DNA of 64,000 bases from UBA1219 sp045601425. Lineage in GTDB: Bacteria > Bacteroidota > Bacteroidia > Bacteroidales > P3. Numbering within the stretch: position 1 is the stretch's first letter; each line of letters begins with the position of its first letter. The DNA lies in NCBI GenBank assembly GCA_045601425.1, contig JAZRZP010000030.1, forward strand, positions 62,001 through 126,000, in the 5' to 3' direction. The position numbers and the translations under genes are program-made. The notes under the pieces are model-generated. The model ran no database searches. It was given only the letters and a program-made list of their open reading frames with translations, and was not told the DNA's origin. Positions 28,619 to 36,466 of this stretch are shown piece after piece.

Positions 28619-29727
28619 ATCTGTGTTATGTTGTTTCCTGATATGGTAAAAACAGCGTGTTCGATTTCGGTATTTTCGAAAATCGCTTCCACCCTGCCCT
28701 GCTGAGTATCGGTGAGGAACACCTGTCCAAAACGGTCGCTTCCCACCAGATGTATCAGCTGACGGACACGTTCGATGTCGAGTTTGTCGAAAACGTCATC
28801 GAGGAGCAGTATCGGTTTCATTTTCCTCACTTGTGCAATATATTCGAACTGAGCCAGTTTCAATGCAAGGACGAATGTTTTCTGCTGTCCCTGCGAGCCG
28901 AATTTCTTTATCGGCATGCCGTCGTCTATCTGAAATACGAGGTCATCCTTGTGTACGCCCACCGACGTATGCTGAGCATAGGAATCCTTCTTCCACGCTT
29001 TCTGCAAAGCTTCGGAAAAATCAGCAGATTTCAGCTGAGAGTCATAAAAGACAGATACCTTCTCGGCCGAAGATGAGATGAGCGTAAAATACCGCTGGAA
29101 AAGGTCTTCAAAATCTTTCAGAAAATCTTTTCTCCGTTCAAATATCGGGGTTCCGAGACGCACGAGTTGCTCGTCCCAGATTTTCAGCTGTTCCTCTTCG
29201 AAGAAGCGGTTTTCGCCGAACTGTTTCAGAAGGGCGTTACGCTGTTCCACCGATTTCTGATACCTGATGAGCGTGTCGAGGTACTGTCTGTCGGTCTGAG
29301 ATATGATTCCGTCGAGGAATTTTCTACGCATGTCGCTTCCGGCATTTATCAGGTCCTGATCGTAGGGAGAAATCATCACGAGCGGAATTTTCCCGATATG
29401 TTCGGAGAATCGCTGGTAGGCTTTCTTGTTGAATTTCAGTTGTTTTCCTCCTTCACGCTTCTGCACGCACGATACCATCTGAAGCTCTTCGCAGTCTGGC
29501 ATCGAGTAATTGCCGTGAATGGCGAAAAAAGATTCCCCGTACTTTATGTTCTGGCTGTCGACGGAATTGAAGTAGCTTTTGCTGAACGAAAGATAGTAGA
29601 TTGCGTCCATAAGGTTGGTTTTGCCTACTCCGTTGTTTCCGACAAAACAATTGATATTGTTGGAGAATCCGAGGTCTATCTCGCTGTAATTCTTGAAATT
29701 GTTCAGTTTTATCGATTGCAGGTGCAT
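28615..29727 (-). CDS. recF: DNA replication/repair protein RecF
   Basis: A 370-residue SMC-like ATPase with Walker A GNNGVGKTN (about 30-38), the ABC-type signature SQGQQKTFVLALKLA (near 280) and Walker B PILLLDDVFDKLD. RecF binds DNA at gaps and, with RecO and RecR, loads RecA. It sits between ispH (3-bp gap) and the dciA-like gene (4-bp overlap) in one operon. Confidence 0.96.
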   Translation of the reverse strand: MHLQSIKLNNFKNYSEIDLGFSNNINCFVGNNGVGKTNLMDAIYYLSFSKSYFNSVDSQNIKYGESFFAIHGNYSMPDCEELQMVSCVQKREGGKQLKFNKKAYQRFSEHIGKIPLVMISPYDQDLINAGSDMRRKFLDGIISQTDRQYLDTLIRYQKSVEQRNALLKQFGENRFFEEEQLKIWDEQLVRLGTPIFERRKDFLKDFEDLFQRYFTLISSSAEKVSVFYDSQLKSADFSEALQKAWKKDSYAQHTSVGVHKDDLVFQIDDGMPIKKFGSQGQQKTFVLALKLAQFEYIAQVRKMKPILLLDDVFDKLDIERVRQLIHLVGSDRFGQVFLTDTQQGRVEAIFENTEIEHAVFTISGNNITQI

Positions 29728-29730
29728 TTT

Positions 29731-30603
29731 TTACAGATTTTTTTCAAGCCACTCTGCCGCCTGTTCCATAAGCCAACGCGGTGTAGAAGTGGCTCCGCTT
29801 ATACCTATTCTCGTGTACGATTCGAACCACTCCCTTTTGAGTTCCGAAATTTTAGTAATAAATAAAGTATTGTCTTTCACTGTCTTACAGTGTTCGAAAA
29901 GATATTTTCCATTGGAACTGTTCTGCCCTGAAACAAAAAGCACTACATCTACCGATTTCACAAAGGCCGTAAGTTCCTTTATTCTATTGGAGACACGGTT
30001 GCAGACCGTATTGAATGCCACGAAATCGTCGTTTTTGCAGGCTGTGCAGTTTTGCCGGACTTCTCCTATGATGTTGTCGTAAAGTTCCTTGTTCCGGGTA
30101 GTTTGGGAGTACATGCGTATCGGACGCGCAAAATCTATTTGTTCCAAGTCGCTCCGGTCGCTGATTATGATGGCAGAATTCCGCGTCTGTCCGTTGAGAC
30201 CGATGACTTCGGCATGTCCTTTTTTACCGAATATTACCACCTGACCACCAACCGGTCGCATTTCCATGAAGCCGTTGCGGATTTTCTGCTGCAGAGCCAG
30301 CACTATCGGGCAAGTGGCATCAATGAGTTCCACGCTGTTTCTTTCCGCAATGGCATAAGTTTCGGGAGGTTCACCGTGGGCACGGATAAGGACTTTGCCT
30401 CCGTTCAGATTGCGGAACTCCTCGTAAGAGATTACCTCAAGACCCTGACTGGCAAGCCGTTCCACCTCTTCGTTGTTGTGTACTATATCGCCGAGGCAAT
30501 ACAATCTCCCTGCCGATTCCAGCTCGCTTTCTGCCTTGCGTATGGCAGAAACCACTCCAGAACAGAATCCTGCGTTAGCGTCTATTTTTACACTCACTGC
30601 CAT
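29731..30603 (-). CDS. ispH: 4-hydroxy-3-methylbut-2-enyl diphosphate reductase
   Basis: A 290-residue enzyme of the MEP isoprenoid pathway that makes IPP and DMAPP. The three cysteines that hold the iron-sulfur cluster are in AGFCSGV (Cys14), ATCPIV (near 97) and NTVCN (near 196). The active-site Glu is in IRAHGEPP. It shares a minus-strand run with recF downstream and the thioredoxin-like gene upstream (21-bp gap). Confidence 0.95.
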   Translation of the reverse strand: MAVSVKIDANAGFCSGVVSAIRKAESELESAGRLYCLGDIVHNNEEVERLASQGLEVISYEEFRNLNGGKVLIRAHGEPPETYAIAERNSVELIDATCPIVLALQQKIRNGFMEMRPVGGQVVIFGKKGHAEVIGLNGQTRNSAIIISDRSDLEQIDFARPIRMYSQTTRNKELYDNIIGEVRQNCTACKNDDFVAFNTVCNRVSNRIKELTAFVKSVDVVLFVSGQNSSNGKYLFEHCKTVKDNTLFITKISELKREWFESYTRIGISGATSTPRWLMEQAAEWLEKNL

Positions 30604-30624
30604 TTACCTGATTTTTTCAGGGAT

Positions 30625-31167
30625 TCATTCAGATTCAAGTTCTCTTTTGATTTCCGGATAAATATTGCTATCGAAATATTCCACGAATTTCTCGTAGGAA
30701 TATTTTTTATAGTTGTCGTTCACGAAAAAGCAGAGGAACCTGACCATTTCGTCGGGGGTCATGTATCCGGGCTGAACCTGCACAAGTTGCATTTTCTCGT
30801 TGAATATGGCAATCGAAGGATAGCCTATCTGCGAACCGAGAACGGCTTTCGTGTAGTCATGCGGCCCTTTTTTGCCAGAGTTTACAAACTCCTTCCCGTT
30901 CCACTTGAAAGGCGCTTTGCTTTCGGCATCGAAATGAACCGGAATGAAATATCGGTTCATGATTTTCCACACTTCTGGCCTGCTGAAAGTCTCCTTGTCC
31001 ATGCGCTTGCACCAGCCGCACCAGCTTGTGGAGAAATCTACGAAAAACATTTTTGTATTACCTTCAAGTGAAGTCTGACCTGCGAGTTCGATTTTCTGCC
31101 AGTTCACCTGCGAATGGGCCGAAAGGCAAAATACTGCCACTGCCGCGAGACACAATATTTTCTTCAT
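30625..31167 (-). CDS. Exported thioredoxin-like protein
   Basis: A 180-residue protein with a signal peptide (1-20) and a thioredoxin fold bearing the active-site CGWC motif (Cys50-Cys53, TSWCGWCKRM). The motif and the following KETFSRPEVW segment match the DUF255/SoxW-like group of periplasmic thiol reductases rather than cytosolic thioredoxin. Partner proteins are unknown. First gene of a likely run with ispH, recF, dciA-like and the protease. Confidence 0.85.
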   Translation of the reverse strand: MKKILCLAAVAVFCLSAHSQVNWQKIELAGQTSLEGNTKMFFVDFSTSWCGWCKRMDKETFSRPEVWKIMNRYFIPVHFDAESKAPFKWNGKEFVNSGKKGPHDYTKAVLGSQIGYPSIAIFNEKMQLVQVQPGYMTPDEMVRFLCFFVNDNYKKYSYEKFVEYFDSNIYPEIKRELESE

Positions 31168-31227
31168 TTTTTTAAAAGTTTAATTATCAAATCGTTAACT
31201 TTTATTCCTATGACAAGAAATTTCACG

Positions 31228-31235
31228 CAAAATTA
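31228..31235 (-). promoter_or_regulatory. -7 box of the thioredoxin-like-ispH-recF operon
   Basis: Minus-strand TAATTTTG matches TAnnTTTG, about 60 bp upstream of the thioredoxin-like start. Confidence 0.5.
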
Positions 31236-31285
31236 CGATTTTTTTTTGAAAAAGACAACAATTTAATTTTCTGCAAAATCTGGGC

Positions 31286-31317
31286 AAAAAAAAAGCACCT
31301 CCGTTTTTCGAGGTGCT
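31286..31317 (-). terminator. Terminator of tRNA-Arg
   Basis: Stem AGCACCTC (31294-31301) / GAGGTGCT (31310-31317) with a long T run on the minus strand. Confidence 0.85.
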
Positions 31318-31321
31318 TCTC

Positions 31322-31398
31322 TGGTGACTCCGGCAGGATTCAAACCTGCAACCTTCTGATCCGTAGTCAGATGCTCTATTCAGTTGAGCCACGGAGCC
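31322..31398 (-). tRNA. tRNA-Arg (anticodon ACG)
   Basis: Minus-strand cloverleaf: acceptor GGCTCCG pairs with CGGAGTC (one G-T pair), anticodon loop CTACGGA (anticodon ACG), T-arm GGTTTGAATCC. Discriminator A at 31325 and an encoded CCA at 31324-31322. Confidence 0.95.
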
Positions 31399-31416
31399 AT
31401 TCCGTTTTTGCGATTG

Positions 31417-31447
31417 CAAAAGTACTAACTTTTTTTCAATCTGCAAA
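31417..31447 (-). promoter_or_regulatory. Promoter of tRNA-Arg
   Basis: Minus-strand TTTG at 31447-31444, exactly 19 bp, then TACTTTTG at 31424-31417: a full match to the Bacteroidota consensus. Confidence 0.8.
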
Positions 31448-31609
31448 GAAAAAAAAAGTTTTTTTTTATTTACAATCATAATGTAATGAAAATCAAACAT
31501 ATAAAAAAACATTTTTTACAGCTAAACCGACAGAAATCCTGTTTTTTTCTGCCATTGAGGTGTTTTTTTCCAAAATTTAGGGTACAAAAAAATCCTTTTT
31601 AAAAAAAAA

Positions 31610-31641
31610 TTTGCCGGAACGCTTTGTTTTTCGTATCTTTG
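31610..31641 (+). promoter_or_regulatory. Promoter of the hypothetical-rluB-era operon
   Basis: TTTG at 31610-31613, 20-bp spacer, TATCTTTG at 31634-31641. Transcription should start near 31648, which rules out any start codon further upstream for the first gene. Confidence 0.75.
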
Positions 31642-31704
31642 CAGAAATCTCCGCCGTTCAAGACGGAAGCAAACACGTTTGTTATCAATAACATACATTT
31701 AGAT

Positions 31705-32112
31705 TTGGAAAAGTACGACGTCAAAATATTGCTTGCATTGTATGAATCGCTGAAAGGCCGGAAGGATTTCTTCAAGTTTCTGGTGAACAATGGCTACCCA
31801 GAGCTGGCAGCATTTTCCAACGCAGTACGCGGCGATATTGATGCGATGTTCTGGCTTTTCAAGAACAACTTTGCTTGGCTTGCCATTCTCAGCAATGCCT
31901 GCGACGGAGAACCCAAGGCACGGGAGTGGATACGCAAGAATACCCACGAAGTGAATTTCTACTTTGCCCTTGCCTGCCGCCGCGAAGAAGTATCGCTGCA
32001 GTGGCTCAAAGAACGCAACCTGAGCATTTTCCTGATGATGGCCAAGGAAATCGACAAAGTCCTCGACCTGCAGATGAAGGAAAATCTTTCGTGGTACACA
32101 ATGAAATTTTAA
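31705..32112 (+). CDS. Conserved-looking protein of unknown function, non-ATG start
   Basis: About 135 residues, helical, with repeated short helices (YPELAAFSNAVRGD, FAWLAILSNACDGE, EVNFYFALACRREE) that look like an alpha-helical repeat. No family was recognised. The frame is open from 31624, but the promoter at 31610-31641 lies inside that stretch and there is no in-frame ATG before residue 74, so translation probably begins at a non-ATG codon; TTG at 31705 (LEKYDVKILL) is the best candidate. It ends 17 bp before rluB and is co-transcribed with rluB and era. Confidence 0.6.
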   Translation: MEKYDVKILLALYESLKGRKDFFKFLVNNGYPELAAFSNAVRGDIDAMFWLFKNNFAWLAILSNACDGEPKAREWIRKNTHEVNFYFALACRREEVSLQWLKERNLSIFLMMAKEIDKVLDLQMKENLSWYTMKF

Positions 32113-32129
32113 CATATTTACGCAATACA

Positions 32130-33437
32130 ATGGAAAACAGAAGAAATTCCCGCCGCGAAGGTGGCAGATCCGGTCGGAGCAACGACCGCAGAGACAATCG
32201 GGACAACCGTCGCAGAAACGAACGCGACAACGAAAGACACGGTTTTTCGAATCCCGGACGCAATAACGACGATTACGATTTCGAACGCAAGGAGCACCGC
32301 AGGTCAATGCGAAACGACAACTGGTTCGACATCGACCCAAGCGAATCTCGCAGAAACGAACGCGAGGAACGCGACAGCAGCCGCAGAAACAGCCGCAACG
32401 AAGACCGCCGTGACAACCGCAGGTACAACAGAAAAAACGACTCTTTCGACGAACGGCATTCACCGAAACGCACGCCTCTGCGCAACGACAAGCGCGACGA
32501 CAAACATGAACGCAAGTACAAAGACTACAAGAAACGCGGTTACAGAACCCTCGACAATGACGAATTCGACGAATTCGACGAATTCGAATACTTCGACACA
32601 CCTCGTCAGAGACGCGGCTCTTTCAGAAACAGCCGCTCCGACCGCAGACAGGATGATTCCCGTTTTCAGGACAGAGAAAGAGCTCCTCGCAGAGATAGAG
32701 ATGAAGAAACTCAACCTGCCAAGAAAAACGACGGCAGCACACGCCTAAACAAGTACATTTCCAATGCAGGAATCTGCTCACGCCGCGAAGCCGACGTGCT
32801 CATTGCATCGGGTGCCGTAAGCGTAAACGGAGAAGTCGTAACCCAACTCGGTTTTAAAGTCATGCCGGGCGATGTGGTACACTATGGAGGAGAGAAACTC
32901 GTTTCGGAACGCAAACGCTATGTACTGCTCAACAAGCCCAAGGGATACATCACCACCATGGACGACCCGCAGGAACGCAAGACCGTGATGAACCTTGTCG
33001 CCGACGCCTGCACGGAACGCATTTATCCGGTAGGCCGCCTCGACCGCAACACCACGGGGCTTCTGCTTTTCACCAACGACGGCGAACTAGCAAAGAAACT
33101 CTCTCACCCTTCAACGGGAGCACGGAAAGTCTATCACGTGGAACTCGACAAACCACTCACGGCCAACGACCGCAAACGCATGCTTGAAGGTCTGAGCCTC
33201 GAAGACGGCGAAATTGCCGTCGATGCCGTGGAATATGACGGTGACGACAGACACTGCGTGGGCGTGGAAATACACTCAGGACGCAACCGCATCGTGCGTC
33301 GCATATTCGAATCGATGGGCTACGAAGTGTACAAACTCGACCGCGTGATTTTTGCGGAACTCACCAAGAAAAACCTCTCCCGCGGACGCTGGAGAATGCT
33401 TACCGACAAAGAAGTTGCATTCCTTAAAATGCTGTAA
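32130..33437 (+). CDS. rluB: RluB/RsuA-family 23S/16S rRNA pseudouridine synthase with long charged N-terminal extension
   Basis: 435 residues from ATG 32130. Residues about 1-205 are a low-complexity, Arg/Asp/Asn/Glu-rich disordered tail. Then an S4 RNA-binding domain (RLNKYISNAGICSRREAD) and the RsuA/RluB catalytic domain with GRLDRNTTGLLLFTND, where the Asp is the catalytic residue, and the closing GRNRIVRRIF motif. The enzyme isomerises uridine in rRNA; RluB rather than RsuA is the likelier subgroup. The extension includes three in-frame copies of a 9-bp GAATTCGAC unit. Three bp separate it from era. Confidence 0.88.
   Translation: MENRRNSRREGGRSGRSNDRRDNRDNRRRNERDNERHGFSNPGRNNDDYDFERKEHRRSMRNDNWFDIDPSESRRNEREERDSSRRNSRNEDRRDNRRYNRKNDSFDERHSPKRTPLRNDKRDDKHERKYKDYKKRGYRTLDNDEFDEFDEFEYFDTPRQRRGSFRNSRSDRRQDDSRFQDRERAPRRDRDEETQPAKKNDGSTRLNKYISNAGICSRREADVLIASGAVSVNGEVVTQLGFKVMPGDVVHYGGEKLVSERKRYVLLNKPKGYITTMDDPQERKTVMNLVADACTERIYPVGRLDRNTTGLLLFTNDGELAKKLSHPSTGARKVYHVELDKPLTANDRKRMLEGLSLEDGEIAVDAVEYDGDDRHCVGVEIHSGRNRIVRRIFESMGYEVYKLDRVIFAELTKKNLSRGRWRMLTDKEVAFLKML
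32562..32588 (+). repeat. Three tandem GAATTCGAC-type 9-bp units inside rluB
   Basis: Units at 32562-32570, 32571-32579 and 32580-32588 (the last ends AA instead of AC) encode Glu-Phe-Asp repeats (EFDEFDEFE) in the disordered N-terminal extension. Confidence 0.8.
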
Positions 33438-33440
33438 CAG

Positions 33441-34331
33441 ATGGAAAACCGGAAACATAAAGCAGGATTCGTCAACATTGTGGGCAACCCGAACGTCGGG
33501 AAATCAACACTCATGAACGCCCTTGTCGGCGAACGTCTCTCGATAATAACCTCGAAAGCACAGACCACACGCCACCGCATAATGGGCATAGTGAACGGCG
33601 AGGATTTCCAGATCATATATTCCGACACTCCCGGCATAGTGAATCCTCACTACAAGCTGCACGAGAGCATGATGGGCTTCGTGAATTCAGCCATTCAGGA
33701 TGCCGACATGTTCCTTCTTGTAACCGAAATCGGTGAAACCCTGAAAAGTCAGGACACGCTGGAGAAGATAATAAAATCCGACATTCCCATAATATTGGTA
33801 ATAAACAAGATAGACACTTCGGACCAGCAGACCATACTCGACAGGATTGCCTACTGGCAGAACCAGATTCCGAGAGCAACGGTAATTCCGGCATCGGCCA
33901 CGGAAAAGTTCAACATCGACATGATTTTCGACAAAATCACGGAACTTCTGCCGGAAAATCCGCCCTATTTCCCCAAGGACGAACTCACCGACAAATCGAT
34001 GCGGTTCTTCGTGTCGGAAATAGTACGCGAAAAAATCCTGCTCTACTACCAGAAGGAAATCCCCTACTCCACCGAGGTCGCCGTTGAATACTACAAGGAA
34101 GAAGACGGCATTGACAACATTTCAGTCATCATTTTCACCGAAAGGGAATCGCAGAAGGCAATACTCATTGGACACGAAGGCAAATCCCTGAAGAAAATCG
34201 GCATCGAGGCACGCAAGGACATTGAGGAATTTACCGGGAAGAAATGCTTTCTGAAACTACACGTGAAAGTACTCAAAGACTGGCGCAACAGCGAAAACGC
34301 ACTGAAAAAGTTCGGATACGAAACCAAGTAA
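33441..34331 (+). CDS. era: GTPase Era
   Basis: A 296-residue GTPase: G1 GNPNVGKST (about 13-21), G2 threonines near 40, G3 DTPG, G4 NKID and G5 SAT, then a C-terminal KH domain (SQKAILIGHEGKSLKKIG) that binds the 3' end of 16S rRNA. Era acts in late 30S assembly. It follows rluB by 3 bp in the same operon, which groups two ribosome-maturation functions. Confidence 0.97.
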   Translation: MENRKHKAGFVNIVGNPNVGKSTLMNALVGERLSIITSKAQTTRHRIMGIVNGEDFQIIYSDTPGIVNPHYKLHESMMGFVNSAIQDADMFLLVTEIGETLKSQDTLEKIIKSDIPIILVINKIDTSDQQTILDRIAYWQNQIPRATVIPASATEKFNIDMIFDKITELLPENPPYFPKDELTDKSMRFFVSEIVREKILLYYQKEIPYSTEVAVEYYKEEDGIDNISVIIFTERESQKAILIGHEGKSLKKIGIEARKDIEEFTGKKCFLKLHVKVLKDWRNSENALKKFGYETK

Positions 34332-34377
34332 CAGCGACCCTCATCAGGAAGCATAAAATTCACACATTTTACCATGA

Positions 34378-34413
34378 AGCGGGGCGGATTTCATGAAATC
34401 CGCCCCGCTTTTT
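34378..34413 (+). terminator. Terminator of the rluB-era operon
   Basis: Near-perfect stem AGCGGGGCGGATTT / AAATCCGCCCCGCT with a CATG loop and trailing T5. Confidence 0.9.
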
Positions 34414-34438
34414 CAATGCCGTACACAACCGGAATCCG

Positions 34439-34475
34439 CACTTTCGTACAGAAAAAGCCCACTTTTGTACAAAAG
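34439..34475 (+). promoter_or_regulatory. Direct repeats CACTTTYGTACARAA, 21 bp apart, upstream of the LytTR gene
   Basis: CACTTTCGTACAGAA starts at 34439 and CACTTTTGTACAAAA at 34460, a 21-bp period (two helical turns); a further GTACACAA lies at 34421. They sit immediately upstream of the -33 region of the LytTR gene. LytTR proteins bind paired direct repeats with this kind of period, so an autoregulatory site is likely but inferred. Confidence 0.5.
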
Positions 34476-34487
34476 CGCTCCGAAACG

Positions 34488-34518
34488 CTTGTTTTATGTT
34501 TTTCCGAATGTATATTTG
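34488..34518 (+). promoter_or_regulatory. Promoter of the LytTR gene
   Basis: CTTG (34488-34491), 19-bp spacer, TATATTTG (34511-34518); 53 bp upstream of the start codon. Confidence 0.7.
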
Positions 34519-34570
34519 CATCGTGAATTCACCCAAAAAACAGTAACCACCAAAAACAAAATTCAACAGT

Positions 34571-35116
34571 ATGGAAAGTTCAAAAATCTTCTGCGAGTTT
34601 TATCCGCAAAACGCAGGCATCTTCGTGCTGAAAAGCCTCAATTTCAGAATCGAGTCGCAAGGCCGTCTTTTCGAGGTGGAAATGAGAAACCGTTCGGACA
34701 GGGAGATTGCCCTGAAGCTGAAAAACTCATCGTCTGTCTGCGTGATGCTTGACAGCGTGGCAGCCATTGCCGTGTGCGGGAAAGGCAGCAAAAACAAATA
34801 CATCTATTTCACCGACCGCCGTTGCGACATTCTCTGCAATTTCTCAACCGAACGCGACATCGTGCTCAAATGGCACCTGAAAGGCGACGAGTTCATCGAA
34901 GTAAGCCGCGGGAACTTCGTAAACCGCAGGCACATACGCAAAACCGACAGCAGAGGCAACGTACTTGTAACTTGCAAAAACAGTTCCGGAGAAAACATGG
35001 AAATGAAATTTCCGGTGAGCCGCAGCAAAAAAACAATGGTCGCGAAAACCATTCGCGACAACTCTGCAACGGTTCAGAAACCACTGGAAGCGGATTTCGG
35101 GAACGAAACGGAATAA
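34571..35116 (+). CDS. LytTR-domain DNA-binding protein without receiver domain
   Basis: 181 residues. The C-terminal two thirds (about 60-160) fit a LytTR domain: a strand-rich part with YIYFTDRRCDIL, then DEFIEVSRGNFVNRRHIRK, the counterpart of the F-R-H-R-S-x-x-V-N motif, and a closing FPVSRSKK. The N-terminal 55 residues form a short beta-rich region of unknown role. No receiver domain or membrane segments are visible, so the input signal is unknown. The 21-bp-spaced repeats at its promoter suggest it controls its own expression. It is followed by a small ORF with a separate promoter. Confidence 0.7.
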   Translation: MESSKIFCEFYPQNAGIFVLKSLNFRIESQGRLFEVEMRNRSDREIALKLKNSSSVCVMLDSVAAIAVCGKGSKNKYIYFTDRRCDILCNFSTERDIVLKWHLKGDEFIEVSRGNFVNRRHIRKTDSRGNVLVTCKNSSGENMEMKFPVSRSKKTMVAKTIRDNSATVQKPLEADFGNETE

Positions 35117-35120
35117 AATT

Positions 35121-35128
35121 TATCTTTG
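35121..35128 (+). promoter_or_regulatory. -7 box upstream of the 29-residue small ORF
   Basis: TATCTTTG, 39 bp before the ATG at 35167 and just after the LytTR stop; the -33 match is weak. Confidence 0.5.
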
Positions 35129-35166
35129 CAAAAAACGACAAGTCTAACACAAAAGAAAGGATTACA

Positions 35167-35256
35167 ATGGCAAAAAACAGCGGGAACAGCAACCCCAATT
35201 ATCCCAGCACCACGGGCAACCCCTCGGGCAAGGGACGCGGGAACGTGAAGAAATAA
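35167..35256 (+). CDS. Small ORF of 29 residues, Asn/Gly/Ser/Lys-rich
   Basis: ATG at 35167 to TAA at 35254-35256, preceded by an AAAGAAAGG purine stretch 6 nt before the start. The protein is hydrophilic, with a Pro-Ser-Thr-Thr-Gly-Asn-Pro-Ser-Gly core and a basic tail (GKGRGNVKK). It has no signal or membrane segment. It has its own -7 box and a 12-bp stem-loop after it (35301-35329), which together argue for a real transcription unit. Function unknown; a nucleic-acid or ribosome-associated small protein is conceivable only because of its charge. Confidence 0.55.
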   Translation: MAKNSGNSNPNYPSTTGNPSGKGRGNVKK

Positions 35257-35668
35257 CTCCATTACGGAATTATGACGAGGCCTTCGACGAAACGCCTTTT
35301 GTGGAAAACGGATCAACTCCGTTTTCCACTGTTTAAAAAATTTTTTCAAGCAATACAGCCTTTTTTTCACGATATCCGATTTTTTTTCGTAACTTTGCAA
35401 AAGTTTTCGCGAGTTTGGAAAACATGTAAAAAAAAAGCGTTTTTTGCTTATCATAGGTCTTTCGGATACTTCGACCACATTCGTAACTTGTCGCCTGTGC
35501 ACTGCAGAAAGTATCGCGCACTATGCGTGTACTTTTGTGTAGCTTACCGGGACAAACGGCAGTCGAAGGCCTCGAAAGACGGTAAACGAAAAAAAGTTTC
35601 ACGCTTTTTCATTTCATAATACTGCCGTTCGGAACTTTGGGCAGCAAAATTTAAAACAAATACAAAAA
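35257..35668 (+). other. Intergenic region of 412 bp with stem-loop, promoter and long leader
   Basis: Contains a 12-bp stem GTGGAAAACGGA (35301-35312) / TCCGTTTTCCAC (35318-35329), probably ending the small ORF transcript although a T run is not immediate. A TAACTTTG box follows at 35390-35397, implying a leader of about 260 nt before the lipoprotein gene. A second possible box, TACTTTTG, lies near 35530. No coding frame is convincing here. Confidence 0.5.
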
Positions 35669-36433
35669 ATGAAGAAATCGAAAATCTTTTTAGTTCTCAT
35701 GTCTGCAATGAGCTGCATGCTGTTGCAGTCTTGCTGGGTAACAAAAACCCCAGTCAATGATTATTACATGTACGATGGCAGTGAAAAACGCTACAGCAAG
35801 AGCAAGCAGTTCTGGCTGTTCGAGGGATTCATTCCTTTGGGACGCACACATACCAACACACCACTGGCAGGCACGCCCTGCATGATTAAGGAACAGTTCA
35901 CTTTCGGAGACATCCTGATAAGCGGAATAACCTTCGGACTCATAACCGCCCGCACCATAAAATGCTACGTGAAGGTTCCCGTATACAACGAGTATAATCG
36001 AGGCGACGCCAACCAAGGCACTTATAACAATAACAATAATAATATCACCATACAGATGGGCTACTCGAACATGGAGCAAGGCAGTGCCAACCAAGGCACT
36101 TACGCCAATGGAAATTCCGTTGCAACACGCAAAAACACGGAAACACCTGTGCAGCAGGAGTATAAAACCGAAGTAGAGACAGAGTCCGAAACTCCGGTTC
36201 AGACACAGGGATCCACCGCCAAAAGAGCCCCAAAGGCGGATTTCGCGGTCGGCGACCGCGTAATGTGGAAAACCGTTACAAAAATCTGCAAATACGGCAA
36301 AATAGCAAGCATGAAAGATGCCCAGAGCTGCATGGTGATTGACGAAAAGAACAATGCCAAATATATCAAGAAATTCGCCGACCTGACAAAAGTCGGGCAG
36401 GATTCGGAAGACGACACCGAACACGAATTTTAA
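35669..36433 (+). CDS. Lipoprotein with Bor/YceK-like N-terminal half
   Basis: 254 residues with a lipoprotein signal (LLQSC, Cys near 22). Residues about 45-105 (LFEGFIPLGR ... LISGITFGLITARTIKCYVKV) resemble the Bor/YceK small-lipoprotein family. Then come two NQGTY repeats within an Asn-rich linker, a Thr/Glu-rich stretch, and a C-terminal segment (about 190-245, FAVGDRVMWKTVTKICKYGKI) that resembles an SH3-like barrel. Function unknown. It may share a transcript with the two following envelope-protein genes (33-bp gap). Confidence 0.6.
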   Translation: MKKSKIFLVLMSAMSCMLLQSCWVTKTPVNDYYMYDGSEKRYSKSKQFWLFEGFIPLGRTHTNTPLAGTPCMIKEQFTFGDILISGITFGLITARTIKCYVKVPVYNEYNRGDANQGTYNNNNNNITIQMGYSNMEQGSANQGTYANGNSVATRKNTETPVQQEYKTEVETESETPVQTQGSTAKRAPKADFAVGDRVMWKTVTKICKYGKIASMKDAQSCMVIDEKNNAKYIKKFADLTKVGQDSEDDTEHEF

Positions 36434-36466
36434 ACCAATTTCCAAATCATAAATGCAACAAAGACA

